Below, piece after piece: positions 30,586 to 62,486 of a stretch of 64,000 nucleotides of DNA. The notes beneath the pieces are model-generated. The model saw only the letters and a list, made by a program, of their open reading frames with translations. It made no database searches and was not told where the DNA came from. The DNA comes from Petrolisthes cinctipes (Eukaryota > Arthropoda > Malacostraca > Decapoda > Porcellanidae), in assembly GCA_033782935.1 (NCBI GenBank), contig JAWQEG010001362.1, positions 62,001 through 126,000 of the forward strand, read 5' to 3'. Every line of letters starts with the position of its first letter. Positions within the stretch are counted from its first letter, which is position 1. Made by a program: the position numbers and the translations under genes.

Positions 30586-30766
30586 CCCTTCCACACGAGA
30601 GGCAAAAGACGGCTGGCAGACACTGTTACCAATTTTGTGGGTAGGTGTCGGTCACAAGTGGTTAATGGGTACCGGTGACTGTTTGATCTGGTAACACTGG
30701 TAAAAAGTGAGAGAATTCCACTCAGTTGGCCGTGCCCGCCGTCTGTTTGCCTCTCGTGTGGAAAGG
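30586..30766. mobile_element. Foldback MITE with CCTTTCCACACGAGAGGC-type ends
   Basis: CCCTTCCACACGAGAGGCAA at the left and TTGCCTCTCGTGTGGAAAGG at the right are inverted; the inner parts (GACGGCTGGCAG / GCCCGCCGTC, GTTACCAA / TGGTAACACTGG) also pair. No coding capacity. It directly abuts the next family A palindrome. Confidence 0.75.
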
Positions 30767-30768
30767 AC

Positions 30769-30929
30769 TTCAGGGGAAAGTTTTGTGTTGGTAAATCTGG
30801 AGCAACTGAGTCCTCCAAACTATTCCAAGCAACAGAACACCATTATTTTTGCTCTTCTGGTTCTGTTTCCTGGCATACTTTGGAGGAATCAAGGTACTCC
30901 AATGTAACATAAAAGTATTACCACCTTAA
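30769..30929. mobile_element. TTAA palindrome, family A
   Basis: TTCAGGGGAAAGTTTTGTG ... ACATAAAAGTATTACCACC then TTAA; left TTAA decayed to TTCA. 161 bp. Confidence 0.8.
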
Positions 30930-30943
30930 CTCCATGAAACACT

Positions 30944-31135
30944 CACAAAAAGTGGTGATGCTTGTACTGTTGTTGTTATTGATGTTGTTGATGTAAGGAT
31001 GAACACAGTGAGCAATAATGGTTGTTAAGTCTCTTGTACAATTACACTCCACAACTCTGTAACAAAATACAACCTAATTAATTTATGGATGGTACAAAAT
31101 ACAACCTAATTAATTTATGGATGGTACAAAATATA
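30944..31135. repeat. Right arm of inverted repeat with 27090-27395
   Basis: Inverted copy of the left arm, including two units of the AATTAGGTTGTA minisatellite. Confidence 0.75.
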
Positions 31136-31189
31136 TATGAATTATTACTTTAGAATTACTACAATATAATACCAATACTTTGACAAACA

Positions 31190-31535
31190 TGGAGGAGGAG
31201 TAACTGAGAGAAATGGAAGGAGAGGAATGGAAGAAGAGGAGGAAGGAATGGAAGGAGAGAAGGAGGGGAGGAAGGAATGGAAGGAGAGGAGAGGAGGGGA
31301 GGGGAAGGAATGGAAGGAGAGGAGGGGAGGGGAGGGGAAGGAATGGATGGAGAGGAGGAGGGGGGGAAGGAATGGAAGGAGAGGAGGGGAAGGAATGGAA
31401 GGAGAGGAGGAGGGGAAGGAATGTAAGGAGAGAAGGAGGGGAGGGGGAGGAAGGAGGGGAGGCGATGGAATGGAAGAACAGGAGGGGAGGGGAAGGGATG
31501 GAAGAAGTGAAGCGGGGAGGAAAAGGAGGATTCTG
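31190..31535 (+). repeat. Long polypurine minisatellite
   Basis: About 340 nearly pure A/G bases with a recurring GGAAGGAATGGAAGGAGAGG + AGGGG unit. The open frames on both strands (E/R/G-rich and P/S-rich) are translations of it and not genes. Confidence 0.9.
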
Positions 31536-31557
31536 CCCTAGCCACACCATGAGAGTA

Positions 31558-31715
31558 CCAGTCAGTCAGTCAGTCAGTCAGTCAGTCAGCCAGCCAGTCA
31601 GTCAAGTCAGTCAGCCAGCCGGCCAGTAAGTCAGTTAGTCAGACAACCAGTCAATCAGTCAATGAGTCAGCCAGCATCAGTGAGTCAGTCAGTCAGTCAG
31701 TCAGTCAGTCAGGTG
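31558..31715. repeat. (GTCA)n and variants
   Basis: GTCAGTCAGTCAGTCA repeats with GCCAGCCA variants over about 155 bp. Confidence 0.9.
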
Positions 31716-31912
31716 TGGTCATCTAGTGGGACAGAAGAGAAGCTACGGTACCAACATCACCACCAAGCTCCACTGTCTCACCTAGTGTGTGTGTGTGTGT
31801 GTGTGTCCTGTATAGTGACGTGTATAAATAAGGTGTGGTCATATAGTGTGTGTGTGTGTAACTCCTCTTGTCTTTTGTATAGTGACGTGTATAAATAAGG
31901 TGTGGTCATCTA

Positions 31913-31943
<31 letters not shown>

Positions 31944-32514
31944 TAACTCCTCTTGTCTTCTGTATAGTGACATGTATAAATATGGAGTGTGTGTGTGTGT
32001 GTGTACTCTTGTCTCCTGTATAGTGACATGTATAAAATTAAGGTGTGGTCATCTAGTGGGACAGAAGAGAAGCTATGGTACCAACATCACCACTAAGCTC
32101 CACTGTCTCATCTAGTGCGACACCCAATAATCTCGGGGCCTAGCAAGAGTCACGGGCTACTCACACACACACACACTAAATGAGACAGTGGAGCTTGGTG
32201 GTGGTGATGTTGGTACCGTAGCTTCTCTTCTGTCCCACTAGATGACCACACCTTATTTATACAAGTCACTATACAGGAGACAAGAGTACACACACACACA
32301 CACGCACCATATTTATACACGTCACTATACAGGAGACAAGAGTACACACACTAGATGACCACACCATTATTATACATGTCACTATACAGGAGACAAGAGG
32401 AGTTTTACACATACACACACACACACCATATTTATACATGTCACTATACAGGAGACAAGAGGAGTTACACACACACACACCATATTTATACACGTCACTA
32501 TACAGGAGACAAGG
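31716..32514. repeat. Inverted repeat containing tandem GT-rich units
   Basis: GTGTGGTCATCTAGTGGGAC, AGAAGAGAAGCTACGGTACC and CCACTGTCTCA at 31716-31782 are inverted at 32180-32252. Both sides carry tandem copies of CCTGTATAGTGACGTGTATA with (GT)n or (CA)n. The centre is near 32140. A related copy is at 63470-63690. Confidence 0.75.
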
Positions 32515-32752
32515 GCAGCTACACTGTCACTCACAGCATCTGGGAATATGGTCTGGCATCTTCTATGTTGTGAATTGATGACGATGTAGGGAATATTTTC
32601 TTGACGTGTCAACCTAGCCAGGATACTGTGACGAACAGCTGGACCCATCGGAACACCCATGGAAAACCCCAGACATTTCTCGTAGACTTGAACTAGGGTC
32701 TATGCCATTCGCAGTCCGTCACTTTATCCACTCTGCCACCGCCTCCCCCAAA
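32515..32752 (-). mobile_element. tRNA-derived SINE (Ser-tRNA-like head)
   Basis: On the minus strand, TGGCAGAGTGG (plus 32729-32739) fits an RNA polymerase III A box and AGTTCAAGTCT (plus 32684-32694) fits a B box, about 45 bp apart. The sequence around them (GGCGGTGGCAGAGTGGATAA, GACGGACTGCGAATG) resembles a serine tRNA with a decayed anticodon region. A roughly 170-bp tRNA-unrelated body follows and stops at the GTCTCCTGTATAGTG repeat. It is not a functional tRNA gene: the acceptor stem is not complementary. Confidence 0.6.
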
Positions 32753-32821
32753 TGTTCTTGAATATGGTCCTGTAAAATATGGAGTATTATAAATACAGGT
32801 AAAGTTCACATTCTACAACAA

Positions 32822-32837
32822 ATAGTAGTAATATTAT

Positions 32838-32869
<32 letters not shown>

Positions 32870-32995
32870 ATAGTAGTAGTAGTAATAGTAGTAGTAGTAA
32901 TAGTAGTAGTAGTAATAGTGGTAGTAATAGTAGTAGTAATAGTAGTAGTAATAATAATAGTAGTAGTAATAATAGTAGTAGTAGTAATAGTAACA
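32822..32995. repeat. (AGT)n / TAGTAA repeat
   Basis: About 170 bases of TAGTAGTAGTAATAGTAG. The minus-strand TTTITTT frame is a translation of it. Confidence 0.9.
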
Positions 32996-33074
32996 GTCAC
33001 AAACCTATTTCTGTTCTTGAGGGGCAGGGTATAATGAGTATTGGGTATTAGTAGAGAAGTACTGCGTTCTTGGC

Positions 33075-33365
33075 TAGGGCCGCGCAGTGTTACCACATCC
33101 GGCTAGGTCCCGGAAATTTGCTCCGGTCTCTTAATGATAGTTTACACCGGTTATATCCGGTAGTTTGCCCAGGTTAGGTCCGGTAGTTAGCCCAGGTTAG
33201 GTCCCGGTAGTCTGCTGTGGTCTAGGTTAAGTTAAGTCAGGTCAGGTTAGGTCAGACTAATTTCCAAATTATGAAAAGTGTCTTAGAATGGTCCAAAATA
33301 GTGGGTAATGATACTAAAATATACAATATAGTGAACTCAGAACTTTTCTTCTTTTACCGAGTATT
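33075..33365. mobile_element. Family E repeat, incomplete
   Basis: GCGCAGTGTTACCACATCCG, CCCGGTAGTCTGCTGTGGTC, TCAGGTCAGGTTAGGTCAGA and GGGTAATGATACTAAAATAT match the complete E copies further right. Both terminal repeats are worn. Confidence 0.65.
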
Positions 33366-33539
33366 GCTCGTACTCTTGAAGATAAGTGAGTGTTGTCTTA
33401 TATTTCTATCACAAGTAGTAGTACGGTATTAGTGGTAGTAGTCACATACCTATTTCCGTTCTTGAGGGGCAGGGTATAATGAGTATAAGGGTATAATGAG
33501 TATTGCTCCTACTCTTCTATCACAAATAATAATAATAAT

Positions 33540-34194
33540 AAGGTATTTATTGAAAGAATTACCGTTTTGCAGCAGTGTTGCCAGATCCGGCTGGGTCCCA
33601 GTATTTTGCCCCAGTCATTTACTGCACTTGGGTATTATTACAGAATAACTGGGTTTTTGGCTAGGATCGCGCAGTGTTACCACATCTGGCTAGGTCCCGG
33701 AAATTTGCCCCAGTCACTTTATGATAGTTTACACTGGTTATATCCCGGTAGTTTACCCAGGTTAAGTCCCGGTAGTTTGCCCAGGTTAGGTCCCGGTAGT
33801 CTGCTGTGGTCTAGGTTAGGTTAGGTCAGGTCAGGTAAGGTCAGACTAATTTCCAAATTATGTTTGTAGAACGGAGCATATCTCGAAAACGGGGCATCTC
33901 CGAGAGATACACCATAGATGAAAAGTGTCTTAGAATGGTCCAATATAGTAGGTAATGATACTAAAATACACAATATAGTGAACCCAGTTCTTCTGTAAAT
34001 TTACCCTGAACTTTATCCCGGTAGTTTGCCCAGGTTGGGTCCCGGTAGTCTGCCCAGGTTAGGTCCCGGTAGTCTGATGTGATCTAGGTTAGGTTAGGTC
34101 AGGTAAGGTCAGGCTAATTTCAAAATGCCCCATTTGAATATTCCTATCTTGGAAATGGGGCATTTGCGGAGAAAATGCCATAGAAGAAAATAGG
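33540..34194. mobile_element. Family D repeat interrupted by a family E repeat
   Basis: The D left end GGTATTTATTGAAAGAATTA (33540) and D interior resume at 34014 (CTGAACTTTATCCCGGTAGT) after a complete E element at 33631-34013. Confidence 0.65.
33631..34013. mobile_element. Family E repeat
   Basis: Terminal inverted repeats GGTATTATTACAGAATAACT and (inverted) GGTAAATTTACAGAAGAACT. The interior has GGTTAGGTTAGGTCAGGTCA and a CTCGAAAACGGGGCATCTCC module. No coding potential. Confidence 0.7.
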
Positions 34195-34643
34195 GTATTT
34201 ATTGAAAGAATTACCGTTTTGCAGCAGTGTTGCCAGATCCGGCTGGGTCCCAGTATTTTGCCCCAGTCATTTATTGTACTTTATCACGATTATTTCCCGG
34301 TAGTTTGCCCAGGTTAGGTCACGGTAGTTTGCCAAGGTTAGGTCCCGGTAGTCTGATGCGGTTTAGGTTAGGTTAGGTCAGGTCAGGTAAGGTCAGGCTA
34401 ATTTCAAAATGCCCCATTTGAATATGCCCTATCTTGGAAACGGGGCATTTGCGGAGGAAATGCCATAGAAGAAAATAGTCTTAGAAAAGTCTAAATAAGT
34501 GGGTATTGAAGGTAGAAAAAACGTACGCAATAACGGTAATTCATTCAATATTTACCGAAAATAGTCTTAGAATGGTCTAAATAAGTGGGTAATGAAGGTA
34601 GAAAAACCGTACGCAATAACGGTAATTCATTCAATATTTACCA
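34195..34643. mobile_element. Family D repeat with duplicated right end
   Basis: Left GGTATTTATTGAAAGAATTA; right AACGGTAATTCATTCAATAT then TTACC, present twice (ending 34559 and 34643) through an 84-bp duplication. Telomere-like GGTTTAGGTTAGGTTAGGTC at about 34360. Confidence 0.75.
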
Positions 34644-34671
34644 CAAATAATAATAATAATAATAGTAACTT

Positions 34672-35042
34672 ACGGTATTATTACAGAATAACTGGGTTTT
34701 TGGCTAGGATCGCGCAGTGTTACCACATCCGGCTAGGTCCTGGGAATTTGCCCCAGTCACTTTATGATAGTTTACACCGGTTATATCCCGATAGTTTGCC
34801 CAGGTTAGGTCCCGGTAGTTTGTCCAGGTTAGGTCCCGGTAGTCTGATGTTGTCTAGGTTAGGTTAGGTCAGGTGAGGTCAGACTAATTTCCAAATTATG
34901 TTTGTAAAACGGGGCATATCTCGAAAACGGGGCATCTCCGAAAGAAACACCATAGAATAAAAGTGTTTTAGAATGGTCCAAAATAGTGGGTAATGATACT
35001 AAAATACACAATATAGTGAACCCAGTTCTTCTGTAAATTTAC
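34672..35042. mobile_element. Family E repeat
   Basis: Complete copy from GGTATTATTACAGAATAACT to CAGTTCTTCTGTAAATTTAC, closely matching the copy at 33631. Confidence 0.75.
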
Positions 35043-35438
35043 CTAACTTACTATTAGTAGTAGTAGTAGTGTTGTCATATCTTTCTTCTTCACTCTTTAT
35101 TTTCTTTTTCTCAGACAACAACACCAAGGTATGGCGGCCATCATGCCGAGTGTTGCCAGATCTATTGGACATCATTTCCTAACTCAACCTTAATTTTTCC
35201 CTTTTATACCTGAATAATTCTCTGTTTACTCTTGATCACTGACGGTCTTTTTGGTAATTTTTTGGTCTGGTAAAACTTTCCCTGTTTATTCATGAACAAT
35301 CTTTATATAATGTCCGTATGTGGACTTCAATATTCCCTAAAACAGAGACATTTCCCTGCATCTGGCAACACTGATGATGATAAACAATATAAAAGTCAAT
35401 GACAGTAAATGAGTAAATGACTGAATTTATGACTCATT
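35043..35438. other. No gene seen
   Basis: AT-rich; includes GAGTGTTGCCAGATCTATTG, a possible trace of the D/E repeats. No coding structure. Confidence 0.45.
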
Positions 35439-35954
35439 TTACTTGTTACCTGTTGTTAGATATTCTATGCCCCGCTCCACCAGTAGATGGTGCTCCGCAG
35501 GGCCTCCTTCAATATTATTAAGGGGGTGCGGGAATAGAGGGATAGGGTTGGGGGGGGGGTTAAGGGGTGCGGGAGTAGGGGACAGGCTTGGGAGGGGTTT
35601 TGGGGAATGTGGGAGTAGGGGGACAAGCTTGGGGAGGGGGGGGACAGGCTTTCTAGCCCCCCCCCCCCGCAAGCCTGTCCCCCTATTCCGGCACCCCTCA
35701 AGCCTGTCCCCTACTCCCGCACCCCCTTAAACACTATAATAACTTGTAATACTCATATCATCCCTGTCGTAACACTCAGCGAACAGATATGTTTTCAGTC
35801 TTTTCTTAAAAATGGTGCATTTTTCACTATGGACATTTAATGGCAAGCCATTAAAGAGCCTTGATGCACACCTTTCAAACGCTCTGAAACCCATCGTCAG
35901 ATTACTCCTCGGCTCATTTAACCTGTATTGTTCGTCACTATGCCTGAGTTCCAT
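35439..35954 (-). pseudogene. LINE reverse-transcriptase C-terminus split by a TTAA element
   Basis: On the minus strand, SNLTMGFRAFERCASRLFNG then FKKRLKTYLFAECYD matches the conserved C-terminal block (AxxLWNxLP ... FKxxLKTYLF) of CR1/L2/jockey-type LINE ORF2 proteins. The frame is interrupted at 35730-35518 by the GC-rich TTAA palindrome. Beyond it the same protein tail continues (NNIEGGPAEHHLLVERGIEY) to a stop at 35439. Only the last roughly 100 residues are present. Confidence 0.65.
35518..35730. mobile_element. GC-rich TTAA-bounded palindrome, copy 2
   Basis: TTAAGGGGGTGCGGGAATAG ... CTACTCCCGCACCCCCTTAA, with TTAA on both sides. It sits inside a LINE coding tail, so the duplication of TTAA at insertion is directly visible. 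Interior has long G and C runs. Confidence 0.8.
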
Positions 35955-36560
35955 AGAGGAATTTACTTAAAAAAAACCTCTTAAAAGATTCGTTATTCGT
36001 TAAATAGGCTACTTCGATTTTCCAGGTCAGGTCAGATTGAAGGTTCTCAGAAAATTTGGTAGATAATGAAACGAACCCCTTAAAATATGCGTAGTAGTTT
36101 ACATTGTGTACAAAGTTTTCTCCCCATCAACCTCTTTCAGTTCCATTTCCGCTGTTAGTCATCATTACCGTGATTAGGTTTTATTCCAGAAGTGGCTAGT
36201 TATTCTGTAATGAAAGATACTATTCAGTAATTACATCAAAAGGTTATGAAGGAAAGTACTACTAATAATTTACTATAAGTCACAGACAGTATGATAATCA
36301 CAATTATTCTCTACAGATGAAAGTTAATAATCTAATAAACAGTAACTACATGGACGGAGCTCATAAGTAACAGTACTGGGGTGTTATGTATAGCTGCCAG
36401 GTCTTTATTAACTCGTAACAATATAGAATATGTAAATTTAAGGGAAAATAACATTAATGTAATTTTATCTTCATATATGTAGAAGTAAATACAAATTTAT
36501 ACACCATCACAGATAAAAGACTTCATCACATTTTACAGATGTTAATGCTGTAATTATCCC
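35955..36560. other. No gene seen
   Basis: AT-rich sequence with possible upstream traces of the same decayed LINE; no recognisable motif. Confidence 0.4.
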
Positions 36561-37275
36561 AGCCACTGGGGGCCAACGTGCCCGATCAGTGCTGGTCCCG
36601 TTTAAATGGGGAGAGTGGTATCAGGAAGGGCATCCAGCCAGCAAAACCAGCCAAAATCAAATATCATTGGGTTGCAAGCAACTGTACAATCGGCAGCATA
36701 AGTTCACTTCATTTCCTCCTGCCTAAGTTGTTGATGTTCTCCCGGGACAGAATAGCCTCCTGCCCCACAGACCCCTGGTACTCTCTGGTCGCAGTGAAAA
36801 AATAAATTAAAATAAAGGAGGGGCTGGCCCTATATGGCTGGGCTACCGAAGCAAATCCCAGGGAAATGGGACCAGAGCTTCCTGGACCAGGGAGTCTGGG
36901 GGCCTCCGACCACCAGGGAGATTGGGGGGAAGGTCTTTGATCCCACAGCCAGTGCTGTGGGTCCAAGTCCACGTTACCACAAGAGCTACAAGTGGGGCCG
37001 CACCTTCCATGAGACCAGCCCTGAAGGGACCATAAGGGGGAGGGAGTTTAGACTGCTGCATGCAAGGGATAATGCACCCCCGTGTGCCGGCGGTCCATGC
37101 AGCACTTTAAATAAAAAAAAAGCCTCCGGTTGCAGTACACCTCACGTGGGTTTTTAATCCATGTGGGCAGATCTCGTCAAATCCACCAGAAAGTGACCAG
37201 ATCCTACAACAATCTTTAATCTAGCCCTGTGGGGGATGGCTAATATTCACAGAGAATATAGTCAGCCCCCCTGGG
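36561..37275 (+). mobile_element. GC-rich retroelement-like segment, unclassified
   Basis: Clearly higher GC than its surroundings. It has GGCATCAGGAAGGGCATCCAG-type sequence (about 36618-36640), which resembles the 3' tail of RTE/BovB-like LINEs, and two internal A-rich stretches (GAAAAAATAAATTAAAATAA, AAATAAAAAAAAAGCC). Short open frames carry no domain I recognise. A composite retroposon is the best guess. Confidence 0.4.
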
Positions 37276-40200
37276 CAGGTCATGCCTATACGTCTATAGT
37301 TATGTTGTAATGCTATTTAAATGTAGAGATGACAGACGTATTTCTCATATGGTAAATTACATATGTTGTTAGAATAGAAACTGGTTCAGAATACAACTCT
37401 TTCTGGTTATATTAGCATCATTAAGTACAGTACATGGGGATGGGCGCATATTTATGCTGCCGGCTGTACATTCCAAGTCTGTATGATGAAATTCATGGTT
37501 AGAGTAGAAAAAGAAAAAAAACAAGATAATTTTATTATTTTCCAAATTTACTATAAAAACTTTTCTTCAAAATTAATGGGTTCCTCATTTCCAGCATAAT
37601 TTGTTACAATTGTCTTATTGGAGGAGGAGCTTGGACGTATAACTGACACCTGATTGGTTAGTGGACTATAGGTTGCTACCAATCAGATGACAGTGAGACA
37701 CATTTATATGGCCTTTTCAAAAGTGATTGGCTGACTACTGTCACCCAATCATATTTGAAGATATGTTCTCACAGAAGCAAATACTGTATTGACAGATGGT
37801 TCATTTATACATGCATTAGTCTTGGATTTGTTTAAAGCAGACCAAGAAAATATAGTTACAAAGTCTCTTCTCTGGGTACATGGGTAACTTCCAGGTGGAA
37901 TCCAAGCACAAGTCTATTGGTAATTGCAACAAGTTGGTTAAGACTAACACAGACAAACCAGGGGACAGACTGAGTTCAGATGTGATCAGAATACCACAGA
38001 TTGGTTACTGTGAACACTGATGACATTCACAACTGTTGATTGCAGTCTTACATCTAAGCATATTTGATTAGCTCTTTCCTCACTCATACTGCATGAAAAC
38101 TCTTAAATTATGGGAGTTCCTCAAGATAACTTAAGTGCCAACCATAATATATATGCATATATTGTATTTAACTTCCTGGCTTTAAAGGAAATTTAAGTCT
38201 CAAATAATTATATTTAGCAACTGCCTCTGCTATTTAACCAAAACAATAAAAAGTTTGTGCTTGCTAAGCTTCACAGAACACAAAAATTGAAACATCTTAA
38301 TATCATATTGAATAGAAGGCTTCCTTTACAGAATGAAGTATCACAGATACTTTTATTATGCACCACCACTACTTAACAACTGGAAGAATCTGAGTGTCTG
38401 AAATACATATAGCTATACTTTTTACCAAATTGATCATATCATCTTATCACAGGTGCTGACCAATTACCTGAGCTTGATTAAAAGGCAGCCAATGTTTTAT
38501 ATCAACCAAATATTAGGCTCGCACTTGCATGTAAAATAGAGATTTTTTTATAGTAATTTACTATTAGAATAATTCTACTTTGGGGGGGAACAGGTTTTCA
38601 CCTGAATTCAGTTGTATCTCGCTGCACAAAAATGAAGTGAAGTGATGAAATTATACCAAAAGCTAGCACAAAAATACAACAGCCTCAATTAGGAGTTCTT
38701 AACTCAGATTCTACACATCTATTTACAACAAGTCGAGTGTGGCATCAGCACCAGCTCCTCCACTAGAACCTGCCTGAAATGCCACCACAGCTGCACACAC
38801 ACACACACACACACACCTTCCCACTACTTCACCGGGCTTTTGATTGCAGACTGTTTTTACTGAGTTCATAAAAAGGCTTTAGTCCAGCTTGAGCCATGTT
38901 TAAACCAACTTGTTACTCAGACTGACAAAAATAAACATTTTCCTAATGTGCTGAAAAGTGGCCTAAAAAAAATAATAATATGAAGATGTGAAGATGAGGA
39001 AAAGCTAAAAGACTATGGAAGATGAACTTAAACCTAAGATGAAGGTGAAGTCTTTCTGTACTTACACACATGCACACTAAAAGAAAATCAGACACACTCA
39101 TTCACAATCATATCAGCCTTCATGTACTTCTGCTTTACAATTTCCTGTTTTACATATAATGGTAAACACTGATATTGTAGCAAACAACCAATATTTCTGG
39201 ACAAACAACAACATGAGATACTTAGTAATGCACTGGATTCATGATATACAAATAATGTTGTCACAGTCTGAACAAGGGATTTTGTATATCAGAGCATCTG
39301 CCTTAAAAAACACAGATTATACACAACATCACCTGTCCAGAACAAATCATGGGCGGCTTGCTAGACACATGGAGTACAAAGCCTTAATTGATTCACCAGT
39401 TTCATGAACTTTATGGTACAGTACTAAATTGTGATTTCAACAGCACAACATAAAAATATATGTATTTATATATAATATGTACATCTCTGTCCCCGTAAAT
39501 GAATGTACACTTGCAGTGGACTGAAATGTTTACAGTTTGAGTCTGTTGATGCACTGTTCTTTTGGTATTTATCTGATTTCGATATTTCAATTATAAGTAC
39601 AGTACTGTATAGCATGAAATCTGGTAAACATTAACTTGCAATCTATATCACTTTACTTTTGAGGCATCAACATTACTGGTGTTTCTCCTGTAGTCTTGAG
39701 CTGATACCTAACAGGAGCAACCACCAACTTTTGATGTCAGGTGACAGTGGAGGGTGTCTTCAAGAGGAAGAATCAACCACTGCCACCATATAGGATGCAT
39801 CTTACCAGGTGTTGTTCTAAACTGAGTTTCTGAGCCCTTCTCATAACAGTGTTAAAATTTGTTACTTCAACGTAGCACCCTGGACTTATACTCTTTTTGT
39901 ATTTCCTCAGCACCCTACTAGTTTTCCTAACAATAATTTTATATCTTTAGCTTAATCTATACTATCAGTTGTACTTTTCAGGTAATGTCAAAAATTACTA
40001 ATGTTTGATGAAAAATTTCTAAGCGTGATTAAGTCAAATATGAAAAATCAAGCAAGGTTAGGGTGATCAGTGAGAGATGATAAAACTAATAGGTGGTTGT
40101 CAGTAATACAGTATTCGAGCAACAACAAAACATAACATCGATCTAATCACCAATTACTGTAATAATCTATCACCTTTTTTTTTTTGTCTCAATAAGCTGT

Positions 40201-41565
40201 TTTTCCAGGGTGTGAAGGCAATAAGGGTGTTTCACAAAGGTTTAGTCAGGGGTGAATATCATGCTGAGGATTTATATACTGATACAAACCAGGTGTTGTT
40301 GGGGTATGGGAGGGGTGATAATACAGCCTAGGTAAACACTGTCATAGACTGTTAGTACCGGTACAATTAGTAACTTTCACAGCACTTTAGGATAACTGAT
40401 TAAAGCTTGTGTTTTTGACTTTGTCCTATGATGCAAAATTATGAATTCTGATTGTACTGTAATATTAGTAAGATGAAACTTTAATATTAAACTACACCAA
40501 AGAATTCAGGAGTATTCCAATGCTCAATAAACTGACAAAAATATTATAGCTTACCACATATTTTGTTGACAAAAAAGTGATAAAAGAACTTTTCCTAGTA
40601 CATACAGTACGTAATAATAAAATTTCCCTCATTAAAAATTTAAAAATTACTATACGGTATACCAATCTATCGCTTAATTACCCCAACACACACTCCTGAT
40701 ATCTGGCTAACAAAATCCATCACTTTACATTGCACATCTCAAAAAAGCAACATGCATGCCCATGTCACTCTCAAAGTAGCATTCCTCACTCGCACACTTT
40801 GCTTAATTTCTGCAGCACAACTTCCACGTGCAAGGGCAGGGACATTGGTATAAGATTACACTTGATAGCAGTATTAATAACATTACAATGATATTAACAT
40901 AGATCGTCAATAATCTACTACTTGTAAGGACGGCATACCAGCTCATTAAATTAACAAGAAAAGTCATATAAAAATATGGATCAGAAGACATCGCACTGTT
41001 CCTTGTGTTTTGACATCCACTCTGCTCAGTCCCGTGGGAGCACCTTGAGAATAGTGTAGGAAACAGAGGCTGACCGTTTAAGCAGCAAGGCACGGGAGTT
41101 CGTTGCCTGCCAGTATAGGTGGCTTGCGTGGTAGGTGAGCAACAGCACAAAGTAGCCTTAGTTTTCTTTGCTAGTATAGTAGTCACATTATTTGAGAGCA
41201 AAGTGTATTAAAAAATTCTATACAAATGTTGTGGTGCGAGAAGGCTGAAGGCCGTGTTAGTGACCAAGGCTACACTGCACCGACTGCCGCCATTCACGCA
41301 TACACTATCATTGTGTCTGTTTTTGTTGTATATCATTTTTTTTTTTTGGTGCATTGCTTATACACTGGAACATTGCACTGGCGTCGCGTCCCGGCGGCCT
41401 CGGGTCCGGATGCTTGGGATGGCAGTGGCCATGGGTCGCCACATCCCCCGCCGGCCACCCCCGCCCCCCTCTCACTCACAGCCTGCAGGTACATAGTGTA
41501 GGTCCGCCCGCCTCCTGTCCAACTCCAGGAACCCTTGAATAGAACTGGGCGGGGCGGGGCGGGCA
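37276..41565 (-). other. EcR 3' UTR and downstream sequence
   Basis: Sequence following the EcR stop codon in the sense of the gene. No other gene was recognised. It is AT-rich, with a (CA)n tract at 38789-38814 and few transposable elements, unlike the left part of the window. EcR transcripts often have long 3' UTRs, so much of this may be transcribed, but a poly(A) site could not be fixed; several candidate AATAAA words exist on the minus strand. Confidence 0.4.
41547..41563 (+). other. Four-run G motif beside the EcR stop codon
   Basis: GGGCGGGGCGGGGCGGG on the plus strand, three bases beyond the EcR stop codon. Four G runs separated by one base fit a G-quadruplex. The G-rich strand is the template strand; the EcR mRNA carries the C-rich version. 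Confidence 0.7.

Positions 41566-62486
<20,921 letters not shown>

Noticed and set aside
31110..31629. Four overlapping frames of 104-146 codons
   Set aside because: Translations of the polypurine minisatellite.
32660..32752. Functional tRNA-Ser gene on the minus strand
   Set aside because: A and B boxes are present, but the acceptor stem does not pair and the anticodon region is disturbed; a SINE head fits better.
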